Shown here one piece after another: positions 41,657 through 51,399 of a stretch of DNA of 64,000 bases (positions within the stretch are counted from its first letter, which is position 1; every line of letters starts with the position of its first letter). The stretch comes from Bradyrhizobium sp. RD5-C2 (lineage in GTDB: Bacteria > Pseudomonadota > Alphaproteobacteria > Rhizobiales > Xanthobacteraceae). The notes beneath the pieces are model-generated. The model searched no databases. It was not told the DNA's origin and saw only the letters and a list, made by a program, of their open reading frames with translations. The stretch covers positions 294,907 to 358,906 of the forward strand of contig NZ_BOVL01000008.1 of the NCBI RefSeq assembly GCF_019972155.1, read 5' to 3'. The position numbers and the translations under genes were made by a program.

Positions 41657-41879
41657 TGAGGTCTCCGCCGGGTGGGTCCCGCCTATGTAGTGCGCAAACG
41701 CCGCACAGGAAGGCGCTGACAGTTCGGTGATCAGACCGGGCGCTTTAACCTCCTGTGAGGCTTTTTTGCTACTCTTTCGTCGAAAAATAGCCCCTCACGG
41801 AAGGGTTAGATCGCTTGCGCTGGTGAACGCGTTCGGCGTCTGCGACAACCAACAGATAGTTTGGACTGGGATTCGGAAT

Positions 41880-43586
41880 ATGCGCGCAAGCGGACGTCAG
41901 ATTTCGATTTTTGATTCTGCGAATAGGCGGGTCTGGCAGTTTGCAATTCTGACGGCAGCCGGCACCGTGGCCGCCTCCTCGCAGGCCGATGCAGCCCTGT
42001 TCTATTGGAATCGTGACTCCGGCTATTACGGCGATATCGAGCCGATGCCGCCGCAGCAGGCCCGGCCGAAGCCGAAGCGCAGTACAGCCAAGAAGAATCC
42101 GGCGATCGAGAAGGAGGCCGGCCGCAAGCCGCAGGGTCCCCTGATCATCTCGGTCTCGATCGACCAGCAGCGGGTCAGCATCTACGACGCCAACGGCCTC
42201 TACGCCGAGAGCCCGGTATCGACCGGCATGAAGGGGCATTCGACCCCGATGGGTGTCTTCAGCGTCATCCAGAAGCAGAAGTACCACCAGTCCAACATCT
42301 ATAGCGGCGCACCGATGCCGTACATGCAGCGCATCACCTGGTCGGGCATCGCGATGCACGCCGGCGTGCTGCCCGGCTATCCGGCCTCGCATGGCTGCAT
42401 CCGCATGCCGATGTCGTTTGCGGTCAAGATGTACAACTGGACGCGGATGGGCGCCCGCGTGTTCGTCACGCCGGGCACGATCTCGCCGGAGAATTTCTCG
42501 CATCCGCTGCTGGTGACGCAGAAGGTCGCGCCGCAGCAGCCGGTTGCCGACGATGTTCTGAAGATGGACGCGCCGCTCGGCGTGAAGAGCGACAAGGGCG
42601 CGGACAAGCAATCCAGTCTCGACCTGCGCACCAGCGTCGGTCATGCAGCCGCCGCGTCACTGCGCGACAACACCCACACCGCCGATGCCAGCGGCGCGAT
42701 GTCGGCGGCAAGCGCGTCGGCGACGATGTCCGATGCTTCCTCCACCACGCGCGACGGCATTGCGGAGAAGATCGCAGCTGACAAGTCCGAGGTGAGCGCG
42801 GCCGAGCCTGCCGCTGCCGACGACAAGACGGTCGGCGAGGTCACCGGCAGCACCGACACGCCGAAGTCCGAGGTTTCCGCAAGCGACCCGGTGAAGGCCG
42901 AAGCCAAAGCCGATGAGCCGAAGGCAGACGCCGCCAAGCCCGGCGTTGCCGAGGTGCCCAAAACGGAACCATCGAAGACGGACACATCGAAGACTGACGC
43001 GGCCAGCAAGGACGCAGCCAAGGCGGCGGATGCGGTCAAGCCCGCCGAGGCAGCGACTGCGACCGACGCCAACCAGGATGCGGCCAAGGATCCCGCACGA
43101 CTGCCCGGCGTTGCCAAGATCGAGATACCGAAGCGCGGCGGCCAGATTTCGGTGTTCATCAGCCGCAAGGATTCCAAGCTCTATGTGCGGCAGAACTTTG
43201 CGCCGCTGTTCGAGGTGCCGGTGACGATCGCGGCAAGCGACCGGCCGCTCGGCACGCATGTGTTCACCGCGGAGGCCGACAAGACCGATGCGAACCTGCT
43301 GCGCTGGTCGGTGGTGACGCTGCCGACCCGCAACGCCGCCCGTATCGACGTCGAGGAGCGCGCCTCACATCGTCGCAAGGTCGCGGCCGCAGCGCCGGTC
43401 GAGGCGAAGCCGCAGCCGGCGACCAACACCCCGGCCGAGGCGCTCGACCGCATCTCGATCCCGGCCGACGCGACGGCGCGGATCAACGAAGCGCTCGGCA
43501 CCGGCGGATCGATCATCGTCTCCGACCTGGGCGTGAACCAGGGCGAGACCGGCGAAGGCACCGACTTCATCCTGCCGCTGCGCTGA
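41880..43586 (+). CDS. L,D-transpeptidase with degenerate second domain
   Basis: A 568-residue exported protein with signal peptide about 15-37 (TVAASSQADA). The YkuD catalytic domain (about 80-200) carries HAGVLPGYPASHGCIRMP, with the active-site His and Cys (about 172). Such enzymes make 3-3 cross-links or attach proteins to peptidoglycan. A 230-residue Ala/Lys/Asp/Thr-rich linker follows (KTEPSKTDTSKTDAASKD). A C-terminal domain (about 420-515), GGQISVFISRKDSKLYVRQ then DRPLGTHVFTA, resembles a YkuD fold but lacks SHGC. Start ATG 41880 is chosen for the signal peptide. Confidence 0.9.
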   Translation: MRASGRQISIFDSANRRVWQFAILTAAGTVAASSQADAALFYWNRDSGYYGDIEPMPPQQARPKPKRSTAKKNPAIEKEAGRKPQGPLIISVSIDQQRVSIYDANGLYAESPVSTGMKGHSTPMGVFSVIQKQKYHQSNIYSGAPMPYMQRITWSGIAMHAGVLPGYPASHGCIRMPMSFAVKMYNWTRMGARVFVTPGTISPENFSHPLLVTQKVAPQQPVADDVLKMDAPLGVKSDKGADKQSSLDLRTSVGHAAAASLRDNTHTADASGAMSAASASATMSDASSTTRDGIAEKIAADKSEVSAAEPAAADDKTVGEVTGSTDTPKSEVSASDPVKAEAKADEPKADAAKPGVAEVPKTEPSKTDTSKTDAASKDAAKAADAVKPAEAATATDANQDAAKDPARLPGVAKIEIPKRGGQISVFISRKDSKLYVRQNFAPLFEVPVTIAASDRPLGTHVFTAEADKTDANLLRWSVVTLPTRNAARIDVEERASHRRKVAAAAPVEAKPQPATNTPAEALDRISIPADATARINEALGTGGSIIVSDLGVNQGETGEGTDFILPLR

Positions 43587-43669
43587 GGCGATCAATAACG
43601 CCTTCTTGAAAGCCTCCGCCTGCCCGCTGGATTATGATCGCCGTGAACATCTGTTCCGGGGACGAGACC

Positions 43670-44239
43670 ATGATGGACCGCAGGACACTGATCGTGGCGG
43701 CATTCGCCGCGGCCGCAGGATCCCGTGCGCTGCATGCGGAGCAGCCGGCGATGAGCCGGATCACCGCCTATGCCTTCTCATTTCCGGCACTCTCCGGCGG
43801 CGACATTCGCCTTGCCGACTATGCCGGCCATCCCCTGATGATCGTGAACACGGCCTCGCTCTGTGGCTTCACGCCGCAATATGCCGGCCTGCAGCAATTG
43901 TGGACCGAATTCCGCGATCGCGGCTTCGTCATCATCGGCGTGCCCTCCAATGATTTCGGCGGCCAGGAACCCGGCGGACCGACCGAGATCGCCGAGACCG
44001 CGCAGCATCAATACGGCGTCACCTTCCCGATCGCGGCTAAAGCCGTGGTCAAGGGCGCAAACGCGCATCCGTTTTACCGTTGGGCGGCGGAGGCACGGCC
44101 GAAGGACGTGCCGCGCTGGAATTTCCACAAATACCTGATCGGCCGCGACGGCTATATCGCCGACGTCTTCCCTGAGTCGGTGACGCCGGACGACACCCGC
44201 ATCAAGACTGGGATCGCACGGGCACTGGCGGCAGCCTGA
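43670..44239 (+). CDS. Glutathione peroxidase family protein
   Basis: A 189-residue thioredoxin-fold peroxidase. The catalytic Cys65 is in NTASLCGFTPQY (Cys where some members have selenocysteine). The partner Gln and Trp/Asn motifs are VPSNDFGGQEPGG and RWNFHKYLIGRDG. A leader (TLIVAAFAAAAGSRALHA) with a double Arg (DRRT) suggests Sec or Tat export to the periplasm. It reduces peroxides using a thiol donor, more likely thioredoxin-like than glutathione. The ATG at 43670 follows GGGGACGAG. Single gene. Confidence 0.9.
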   Translation: MMDRRTLIVAAFAAAAGSRALHAEQPAMSRITAYAFSFPALSGGDIRLADYAGHPLMIVNTASLCGFTPQYAGLQQLWTEFRDRGFVIIGVPSNDFGGQEPGGPTEIAETAQHQYGVTFPIAAKAVVKGANAHPFYRWAAEARPKDVPRWNFHKYLIGRDGYIADVFPESVTPDDTRIKTGIARALAAA

Positions 44240-44402
44240 GAAGCTACGATAATCCCCGGAATTAACTGGGATTTTGGGCGCGAGGTCGCCACGTTCATTG
44301 CCTTGGCGTCGGCACTGTGACTAGGGTACGATCAGTTGGGGGTGAAGCGGCCTTGGTTGCGGCAGTGCCGGCACCGGGAGCGCGATCAGCAGGGAACACG
44401 CC

Positions 44403-45395
44403 ATGCGCATTGCGGCAGGTCTGATTTTCGCAGGGACCGTATCATTGCTCGCGTCGAGCGCAGCTTGGTCGCAGACGCCGCCCGCCAAGGGCGCCGCGCC
44501 GGCGGCAGCACCAGCGGCCGCAGCTCCCGCGCCTGCCGCAGCCGCGCCTGCGCCCGCCGCAGCGGCCGCTCAAGTGCCACCGAAGCAAGCGCCGCAGCCG
44601 GCACGCGCCGCCTGCAACAATCCGAACGCGCTCGGTGTCGCCCGCACCGTCGAGATCGACACCACAGGCGGTCCCGGCTTCGGCTTCGAGCATTTCAAGC
44701 AGCTCGACTTCCTGCGCGACCATGAGGTGGTGCTGACCTTCGACGACGGTCCGTGGCCGGGCAACACGCCAGCGGTGCTGAAGGCGCTCGCCGATGAATG
44801 CACCACGGGCATCTTCTTCCCGATCGGCAAGCACGCGACCTATCACCCCGAAATCCTGCGCCAGGTCTATGCCGCCGGCCACACCGTCGGCTCGCACACC
44901 TGGTCGCATGAGAATCTGAACAACAAGAAGCTGACCGAGGATCAGAAGAAGGACGAGATCGAGCGCGGTCTGGCCGCGGTCAAGTGGGCGCTCGAGACGT
45001 CGCCCTCGCCGTTCTTCCGCTTCCCGGCGCTGCAACATCCGCCGGAGATGGTCACCTATCTCGGCAACCGCAACATCGCGATCTTCTCCTGCGACCTCGA
45101 CTCCTTCGACTTCAAGTCGAAGAACTCGCAACAGGTGATCGACACCGTGATGAAGAAGCTCGCCAAGCTCGGCAAGGGCATCATCCTGATGCACGACTTC
45201 CAGAAGCACACCGCGGAAGCGCTGCCGACGCTGCTGACGCAGCTCAAGGCCGGCGGCTACAAGGTGGTCGCGATGCGCGCGAAATCCCCGGCGACCGTGC
45301 TGCCGCAGTACGAGCAGGAGCTCGCCAAGGACGTCAAGCTGCCGACCGTGAGCTCGCGGCCGGTGAACAGCGTCGTCACGACAGTCGATCAGTAA
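44403..45395 (+). CDS. Polysaccharide deacetylase, exported
   Basis: A 330-residue carbohydrate esterase family 4 protein. Signal peptide 1-23 (ASSAAWS-QT), then about 50 residues of Ala/Pro low complexity (APAAAPAAAAPAPAAAAPAP), then the NodB-type domain. Motif 1 is TFDDGPWPGNTP (about 109-120), motif 2 HTWSHENL (about 164-171, H-x-x-x-H metal site), and later motifs are FFRFPAL and GIILMHDF. It removes N- or O-acetyl groups from a glycan, probably peptidoglycan or an exopolysaccharide. RBS AGGGAACACGCC region. Not in an operon. Confidence 0.92.
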   Translation: MRIAAGLIFAGTVSLLASSAAWSQTPPAKGAAPAAAPAAAAPAPAAAAPAPAAAAAQVPPKQAPQPARAACNNPNALGVARTVEIDTTGGPGFGFEHFKQLDFLRDHEVVLTFDDGPWPGNTPAVLKALADECTTGIFFPIGKHATYHPEILRQVYAAGHTVGSHTWSHENLNNKKLTEDQKKDEIERGLAAVKWALETSPSPFFRFPALQHPPEMVTYLGNRNIAIFSCDLDSFDFKSKNSQQVIDTVMKKLAKLGKGIILMHDFQKHTAEALPTLLTQLKAGGYKVVAMRAKSPATVLPQYEQELAKDVKLPTVSSRPVNSVVTTVDQ

Positions 45396-45424
45396 GCGCG
45401 CCGGCGATAATTCTGGTGTCTGGG

Positions 45425-45973
45425 TTGCGTATCGAGGGTTTCGTCATCGTCTCGGCCGATGGCCGGTTGGCGAACGCGCGGAATGTGATGCCCGACGATC
45501 TTAAGATCGAGGGCGACAAGCGCTTCTTCACCGCGGCGCTCGACCGTGCGGACCTCGTCGTGCATGGCCGCCACTCCCAGGAAGAGCAACCGAACGCATC
45601 GAAGCGGCGCCGCCTGATCCTGACCGGCAAGGTCGCAGCCATCGCACCCGACCCGGACAATCCGAAGGCGCTGTTGTGGAATCCCGCCGGCTGCCCGTTC
45701 GAGACCGCGAGCCGCGAGGCCGGCGTGAGCTCGGGCATGGTCGCGATCATCGGCGGCCCCGGCGTGTTCGGCATGTTCATGGACCGCTACGACACGTTCT
45801 GGCTCTCGGTCGCACCGAAAGTGCGCATCCCCGACGGCGAGCCGTGCTTTCCCGGCGTTCCTGCCCGCACCCCGCAGCAGGTGCTGTCAGCGCACGGCCT
45901 TCACGCCGGCGCGCCGCAGCAGATCGACGCGGAGCAGGATGTCAGCGTGACGCCGTGGCGGCGGGTGGGTTGA
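45425..45973 (+). CDS. Dihydrofolate reductase-like (RibD C-terminal type) protein
   Basis: A 182-residue protein of the DHFR/RibD reductase fold: RIEGFVIVSADGRLANARNVMPDDLKIEGDKRFF at the start, DLVVHGRHSQEE, and VAIIGGPGVFGMFMDRYDTF (the GG(P/G) dinucleotide-binding turn near 120). The substrate is not known. Starts are weak: TTG 45425 is used because the family usually begins M-R-I-x-G; GTG 45416 is also possible. No strong ribosome-binding site. It begins 30 bases after the deacetylase stop and may be co-transcribed. Confidence 0.8.
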   Translation: MRIEGFVIVSADGRLANARNVMPDDLKIEGDKRFFTAALDRADLVVHGRHSQEEQPNASKRRRLILTGKVAAIAPDPDNPKALLWNPAGCPFETASREAGVSSGMVAIIGGPGVFGMFMDRYDTFWLSVAPKVRIPDGEPCFPGVPARTPQQVLSAHGLHAGAPQQIDAEQDVSVTPWRRVG

Positions 45974-45984
45974 AGATCGTCGTT

Positions 45985-46074
45985 CGTAGGGCGGGTTAGC
46001 CGAAGGCGTAACCCGCCGGCTCCTCCTGCCCCATATGAAAATCGGCGGATTACGCTTCGCTAATCCGCCCTACG
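45985..46074. repeat. Dispersed palindromic repeat, family B
   Basis: The element runs from CGTAGGGCGG to CCGCCCTACG, with inner hairpins GGCGGGTTAGCC.../GGCGTAACCCGCC and GGCGGATTACG.../CGCTAATCCGCC. It lies between two convergent genes. This is a dispersed repeat type seen in many proteobacteria. Confidence 0.85.
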
Positions 46075-46095
46075 ACTGCGACGTAGTCGTCGTAT

Positions 46096-46548
46096 CTACA
46101 CATCCCCATACGCCGGGTCGTCGCGGCGCGGTCCGCGACCGTAGCCGGCGATGATGAACAGCGCGCCAATCAGCGACAGGTTCTTCAGCGCGTCGATCAG
46201 GGTCTTGGCGTTGTCGGGCGCCGGCTGATTCCAGAAATCATGGAAGTAGAAAGTCGTGAAGCACACGAAGATGATCAGCAGGATCGCGAAGAACCTTGCC
46301 AGCACGTTCACCGCGATCATCAGCCCCGCGATGATCTCGAAGCCGCCGATCGTGATCGCCAAGAGCTGCATGAACGGCATGCCGACGAAGGTTTCGATCT
46401 GCTGCGTATAGGGCGCTGCGATGGCCGGGATCGTCACCTTGGCCGTGAGCAGATCCGCCGTTGCCTGGATGCCGAACAGCTTGCTCGCCCCCGAATAAAG
46501 GAACAGCACGGCGAACAGAATCCGTCCGAAGGTGATGAACGCTGGCAT
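46096..46548 (-). CDS. DoxX family membrane protein
   Basis: A 150-residue, four-helix membrane protein: FGRILFAVLFLYSGASKLFG, MQLLAITIGGFEIIAGLMIAV, FFAILLIIFVCFTTFYFHDFW, and SLIGALFIIAGYGRG. This is the DoxX/SURF4-like family, related to the thiosulfate:quinone oxidoreductase small subunit, but most members are of unknown function and some are linked to oxidative stress. It is downstream of maeB on the same strand, separated by a strong hairpin and a repeat, so it probably has its own promoter. Confidence 0.88.
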   Translation of the reverse strand: MPAFITFGRILFAVLFLYSGASKLFGIQATADLLTAKVTIPAIAAPYTQQIETFVGMPFMQLLAITIGGFEIIAGLMIAVNVLARFFAILLIIFVCFTTFYFHDFWNQPAPDNAKTLIDALKNLSLIGALFIIAGYGRGPRRDDPAYGDV

Positions 46549-46580
46549 GGGTCGGCCTCACTGGATGGCAGAAATCGGAC

Positions 46581-46618
46581 GAAGCAGGCGGGGCGATTAT
46601 GGCCGCCCCGCCTGCTTC
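46581..46618 (-). terminator. Strong hairpin after maeB
   Basis: Perfect 15-base arms (GAAGCAGGCGGGGCG and its complement) surround an eight-base loop. It lies between maeB and the DoxX gene. No long U-run follows on either strand, so it may be an intrinsic terminator of weak type or an mRNA stabiliser. Confidence 0.55.
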
Positions 46619-46640
46619 GATCAAATCGAATCGATCTCGG

Positions 46641-46694
46641 CTCAAGCACGATCCGGAAAACTGCGCTGCGGTTCTCCGAACATAACGTGCTCAA
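46641..46694. repeat. Dispersed inverted repeat near maeB stop
   Basis: The outer arms AGCACG and CGTGCT and the inner arms CCGGAAAACTG and CGGTTCTCCG make an imperfect dyad. It resembles short dispersed repeats of Bradyrhizobium and Rhodopseudomonas, but only one copy is in this window. Confidence 0.5.
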
Positions 46695-46704
46695 ACGACG
46701 TCTG

Positions 46705-49014
46705 TCAGCCGAACAGCGTCGGCTGCGCGCGGCCGGCGCGCTCCTGGGCTTCGACGGCGGCGACCGCCGTCATGTTGAGGATGCCGCGCGCCGTCACGCC
46801 GGGGGTGAGGATGTGCGCCGGGCGCGCCGGACCGATCAGGATCGGCCCCACCGGCAACGCGTTGGCCAACGACTTGATCATTTGATAGGCGATGTTGGCG
46901 GCGTCGAGGTTCGGCATGATCAGGATGTTGGCCTCGCCTTCCAGTCGCGACTGCGGCAGAACCATGCGCCGGGCAACGGCCGACAGCGCGGTGTCGCCCT
47001 GCATTTCGCCGTCGGCCTCGATCTCCGGATGCTTGTCCTTCAGGAGCTGGGTGGCCCGCCGCATCTTGCGCGAGGAGTCCGTATCGTAGCTGCCAAAGTC
47101 GGAATGTGACACGAAGGCAACCTTCGGCTTGAAGGCGAAGCGCTGGACGTGGATCGCCGCGAGCGACGCCACTTCGGCGAGTTCCTCCGCACTCGGATTC
47201 GGCCGCACCTGGGTGTCGGCGAGGAAATGGGCGCCGGTCGAGGTGATCATCAGCGCCAGCGCGGCGTAGTCGCTGACTCCCGGCAGGAAGCCGATGATCT
47301 CGCGGACATGGCGCAGATGGCTCATGTAGCGGCCCTCGACGCCGCACAGCATGGCGTCGGCCTCGCCGCGCGACACCGCGAGCGCCGCGATGACGGTGTT
47401 GTTGGTACGGACCACGGTCCGCGCACCCTCCGGCGTCACACCGCGCCGGCCGGCGACGTCGATATAGGACTGCACGTAGGAGCGGTAGCGCGGATCGTCC
47501 TCGGGATTGACCAGATCGAAATCGCGGCCAGCCTTGATCGACAGGCCGAAGCGCTTGATCCTGGTCTCGACCACCGACGGACGGCCGACCAGGATCGGCC
47601 GCGCCAGCTTTTCCTCGAGCACCACCTGGGTCGCGCGCAGCACGCGCTCGTCCTCGCCCTCGGCGTAGATCACGCGCACCGGCTGGGTCTTCGCCTTGGC
47701 GAACACCGGCTTCATGGTGAGGCCGGAGCGGAACGCGAAACGTTCGAGATTGGCGGCGTACTCGTCGAAATTGGTGATCGGCCGGGTCGCGACGCCGGAC
47801 TCGATCGCGGCCTTGGCGACCGCCGGCGCGATACGCAGGATCAGCCGCGGATCGAACGGGCTCGGGATCAGCGAGCCCGGGCCGAACCCCTGCGTCTCGC
47901 CGCTATCGAAACCATGGGCCACCGCATCCGACGGCGGATCGCGCGCGAGCTGCGCGATCGCGTCGACTGCGGCATGCTTCATCGCCTCGTTGATCGCGGT
48001 GGCGCCGACGTCGAGCGCACCGCGGAAGATGAAGGGGAAGCACAGCACGTTGTTGACCTGGTTCGGATAGTCCGACCGGCCGGTGCAGATCATCGCGTCG
48101 GGACGCGCCGCGCGCGCCTCTTCCGGCATGATCTCCGGCACCGGATTGGCAAGCGCCATCACCAACGGCTTGTCGGCCATCTGCTTGACCATCTCAGGCT
48201 TCAGCACGCCCGGCGCCGACAGCCCGATGAAAATGTCCGCGCCCGGAACGACGTCGGCGAGCACGCGCGCGTCGGTCTTCTGGGTGTAGACCGCCTTCCA
48301 GCGGTCCATCGTGGTGTTGCGGCCGTCATAGACCACACCGTCGATGTCGCAGACGAAGATGTTCTTGCGCTGCGCGCCCATCGAGACCAGGAGATTGAGG
48401 GTCGCGATCGCGGCAGCACCCGCGCCCGAGCAGACGATCTTCACATCGGACAGTTGCTTGCCGTTCAGCAGCAGCCCGTTGACGATCGCGGCCGCAACGA
48501 TGATGGCAGTGCCATGCTGGTCGTCGTGGAACACCGGGATCTTCATGCGCTCCTTGAGCTGGGTCTCGATCTCGAAGCACTCCGGGCCGCGGATATCCTC
48601 CAGATTGATGCCGCCGAAGGTCGGCTCCAGCGCCGCGACGGTCTCCACCACACGCTCGATCGTGTTCGCATTGATCTCGATGTCGAACACGTCGATGCCC
48701 GCGAATTTCTTGAACAGCACCGCCTTGCCTTCCATGACGGGCTTGGAGGCCAGCGGGCCGATATTGCCGAGCCCGAGCACCGCGGTGCCGTTCGAGACCA
48801 CGGCCACCAGATTGGCGCGGGCGGTCAGCGTGGCCGCCTCGGCGGGATTATTGGCAATCTCGGTGCAGGCGGCGGCGACGCCCGGCGAATAGGCCAGCGC
48901 CAGGTCGCGCTGATTGGCGAGCGGCTTGATCGCCTGGATCTCGAGCTTGCCCGGCCGCGGCAGCCGGTGATAGGCGAGCGCAGCGTTATGGAGTTCTTCA
49001 GACGATGACGACAT
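46705..49014 (-). CDS. maeB: NADP-dependent malic enzyme with phosphotransacetylase-like domain
   Basis: A 769-residue two-part protein. Residues 1 to about 425 are malic enzyme (oxidative decarboxylation of malate to pyruvate): [55 protein letters not shown] and [20 protein letters not shown]. Residues 440 to 769 are a phosphotransacetylase-like domain ([46 protein letters not shown]), which in MaeB is regulatory, binding acetyl-CoA, and not clearly catalytic. Start ATG 49014. Normal length for the family. The gene is monocistronic, opposite to the large secreted protein gene. Confidence 0.96.
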   Translation of the reverse strand: MSSSSEELHNAALAYHRLPRPGKLEIQAIKPLANQRDLALAYSPGVAAACTEIANNPAEAATLTARANLVAVVSNGTAVLGLGNIGPLASKPVMEGKAVLFKKFAGIDVFDIEINANTIERVVETVAALEPTFGGINLEDIRGPECFEIETQLKERMKIPVFHDDQHGTAIIVAAAIVNGLLLNGKQLSDVKIVCSGAGAAAIATLNLLVSMGAQRKNIFVCDIDGVVYDGRNTTMDRWKAVYTQKTDARVLADVVPGADIFIGLSAPGVLKPEMVKQMADKPLVMALANPVPEIMPEEARAARPDAMICTGRSDYPNQVNNVLCFPFIFRGALDVGATAINEAMKHAAVDAIAQLARDPPSDAVAHGFDSGETQGFGPGSLIPSPFDPRLILRIAPAVAKAAIESGVATRPITNFDEYAANLERFAFRSGLTMKPVFAKAKTQPVRVIYAEGEDERVLRATQVVLEEKLARPILVGRPSVVETRIKRFGLSIKAGRDFDLVNPEDDPRYRSYVQSYIDVAGRRGVTPEGARTVVRTNNTVIAALAVSRGEADAMLCGVEGRYMSHLRHVREIIGFLPGVSDYAALALMITSTGAHFLADTQVRPNPSAEELAEVASLAAIHVQRFAFKPKVAFVSHSDFGSYDTDSSRKMRRATQLLKDKHPEIEADGEMQGDTALSAVARRMVLPQSRLEGEANILIMPNLDAANIAYQMIKSLANALPVGPILIGPARPAHILTPGVTARGILNMTAVAAVEAQERAGRAQPTLFG

Positions 49015-49236
49015 GCGTGCTCCCCGCGTTTCCGGCCCAAATTTCTTGTTTCTATGCTAATCCAGGCAAAAGTCAGTTGTCCGGCAAATCGAGCCGGATG
49101 TGAAGCATGTCCCGCCGCCTGGATGCAACATCGGATACTATCCCCGTCAACAGGCCCGGGCGGGCCCGTCATCGATGCTGCACCTTCCGACCGCCGATTG
49201 GCAATTTTTTTCCCTTGATGATCCGGAGTTGACCGA

Positions 49237-51234
49237 ATGAAGAAAATTCTGCTCGGCCTGGTCGCCGTCGCAGTCCTCGCGGCCGGCGGCTACTTCGGTT
49301 TCGACTTCTATGCCCAGCGCCGGGTCACGCGCGACGTCGAGGCCGCCTTCGAGCAGGTCCGTGCCGCCGGCGCCAAGGCGAGCCACGGCAAGATCGCGTT
49401 CGACACCAAGAGCCGCACCCTGACGATTTCGGACATTGCCACCGAGTCAGGGACACAGCCCCCGGTCAACGTCAGGATTGCCAGCCTCACCATGACAGGC
49501 CTCGGTCAACCTGACGCGGGCCGGATCTCTGCTGAAAATATCGCATTCAATGATGTTGAGATCGGCGCGACGGGGCCGACGCCGACCATCGCCGTCCTGA
49601 CCTACAAGGCGCCGCAGATCACGGTGAAGGACTATTCCGGTCCGGCCGGCCTGCCCCAGCTTCCCGCCTCGTCGTCGATCTTCGAACTGTACCGGTTCGC
49701 ATTCACCCAGCTCGCGAGCATCAACGCATCGTCGGTGACCGCGCCCACCTTGACCGGAACGATGACCTTCAGCGCCGCCGCACATATCGGCGACGGCGCC
49801 GGCGGCGAATTCGCCTATTCGGGCCTTGCCATCGAAAACATGAAGAACGGAAAGATCGGCACCAACAAGATCGACAAGGTTGCCTTCACGATCAATTCGC
49901 AGGCGGCCGGCAAGGCGATCAAGACGACCGGCGATCTTGCGAATATGGTCGCGACCGATATCGACGTCGGCGCGATGGCGGCGATATTCGATCCGGCCAA
50001 AGCCAACGATGACCGGGAGTACCGGGTTCAGGGACGCGTTTCCGCCGGCCCCTACGTGATCACCACCACGACCACGCCTCACCTCAACATGCGGATCGAT
50101 GGCATGACCATCGACGACGTCAGGATCAACCCGTCAAAGATGCAACTGCCGGCGCTGCTGGCAATGGTCCCGCCACCGGGCAGTCCACCGCCGTCTCCGG
50201 CCCAGGCGCGCGAACTGCTGGAGAAGGTCGCCGGCCTCTATGCGGGTGCCGGCATCGGAAATGCCGAGATGCACGGGTTCTCGGTTGAGACGCCGAAAGG
50301 CCCGCTCAAGCTTGCCTCGATGCGGTTCAACTTCGAGCACGGCAAGATCGGCGAGCTTGCGGTCGAGGGACTTGATGGCAATGCCGAGAACGGCCCCTTC
50401 AAGGTCGGACGTTTCGCGCTGAAGTCGCTCGATGTTGTCAACCTCATGCGGCTGTCGGCACGGTTCGCTGCGCAGAAGCCGTCGCCCGAACAGGCGCTGA
50501 CGCTGTTGCCCCTGATCGAGGGCGTCGAGGTCAAGGGTGTCACGTCGCCGTACAAATCCACCGGCAAGCCGGTCAACATCGACGTCCTGAGCCTCGACTG
50601 GGGCCAGTTCGTCGGATCGATCCCGAGCAAGCTGCGGCTGGTCGCGAAGATGGCGGCGCCGCTGGATGCAGCCGATCCGCGGCAACAGGCACTCGTCGCC
50701 GCCGGGATCGACCGGATGGCCGTCGATGCCGATCTCGGCGCGGTCTGGACCGAGGCGTCACGCTCGTTCGCGCTGGAGCCGGTCAAGCTCGACATGCCGG
50801 GCCTCCTCAATGCGTCGGCGAAGGTCACGCTCGCCAACGTGCCGCGCGAGGCATTCTCGACCAGCGCCGCGGAATCCCTGGGCGCGGCCGCGCAGATCGA
50901 GGCAGGCACGATCGAACTTGCCGTCCACGATCTCGGCGTCATCGATCTCGCCATCGCCCAGTACGCGCGCACCCAGAATGTCAGCCGCGACGAGGCGCGC
51001 AGCGCCGTCCTCAACAGCATCAAGGCGCAGGGCCAAGCGTTGAGCGGAGGCAGTGCCGATGTCACGGCGCTCGTCACCGCTATCAGCCAGTTCATCGAGA
51101 CGCCGGGACAGACGCTGGTCATCAAGCTGACGCCACGCGCGAAAGCGCCGGCGCTTCAGCTGATGCAACTGCTCAAGACCGATCCGCCGTCGGCGCTGGC
51201 GCAATTCCGGATCGAGGCCTCGACCGGACTGTGA
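49237..51234 (+). CDS. Large secreted beta-repeat protein, unknown function
   Basis: A 665-residue protein with an N-terminal membrane or signal segment (ILLGLVAVAVLAAGGYFGF, about 4-22). The rest is rich in alternating strands (VNVRIASLTMTGLGQPDAG, AENIAFNDVEIG, LNMRIDGMTIDDVRI, LKLASMRFNFEHGKIGELAVEG), a layout reminiscent of AsmA-like or DUF945-like periplasmic proteins, but no family motif could be confirmed. A conserved repeat unit such as G-x-x-x-x-N-G-P-F-K-V-G may be repeated. GGAGTTGACCG precedes the ATG. Divergent from maeB. Confidence 0.8.
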   Translation: MKKILLGLVAVAVLAAGGYFGFDFYAQRRVTRDVEAAFEQVRAAGAKASHGKIAFDTKSRTLTISDIATESGTQPPVNVRIASLTMTGLGQPDAGRISAENIAFNDVEIGATGPTPTIAVLTYKAPQITVKDYSGPAGLPQLPASSSIFELYRFAFTQLASINASSVTAPTLTGTMTFSAAAHIGDGAGGEFAYSGLAIENMKNGKIGTNKIDKVAFTINSQAAGKAIKTTGDLANMVATDIDVGAMAAIFDPAKANDDREYRVQGRVSAGPYVITTTTTPHLNMRIDGMTIDDVRINPSKMQLPALLAMVPPPGSPPPSPAQARELLEKVAGLYAGAGIGNAEMHGFSVETPKGPLKLASMRFNFEHGKIGELAVEGLDGNAENGPFKVGRFALKSLDVVNLMRLSARFAAQKPSPEQALTLLPLIEGVEVKGVTSPYKSTGKPVNIDVLSLDWGQFVGSIPSKLRLVAKMAAPLDAADPRQQALVAAGIDRMAVDADLGAVWTEASRSFALEPVKLDMPGLLNASAKVTLANVPREAFSTSAAESLGAAAQIEAGTIELAVHDLGVIDLAIAQYARTQNVSRDEARSAVLNSIKAQGQALSGGSADVTALVTAISQFIETPGQTLVIKLTPRAKAPALQLMQLLKTDPPSALAQFRIEASTGL

Positions 51235-51252
51235 CGCGCTCGCCGTTCTTTT

Positions 51253-51388
51253 CCCTCTCCCCGTTCTTACGGGGAGAGGGTCAGGGTGAGGGGCTGATTC
51301 CGCAAATTCAGGAAGACGAGTTTACGCGGAAAGAAGTCCCTCACCCGGCGCTTCGCGCCGACCTCTCCCCGCAAGCGCGGGGCGAGGT
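51253..51388. repeat. Dispersed palindromic repeat, family C
   Basis: Two related hairpins: CCCTCTCCCCGTTCTTACGG... at 51253-51280 and CTCTCCCCGCAAGCGCGGGG at 51363-51382, with CCCTCACCCGGCGCTTCGCG between. The element is a common dispersed repeat in this group of bacteria. It lies between two convergent genes. Confidence 0.85.
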
Positions 51389-51399
51389 AACTTCACAGG

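Noticed and set aside
47149..49008. 619-codon plus-strand frame opposite maeB
   Set aside because: Arg/Asp/His-rich shadow; maeB motifs are complete on the other strand.
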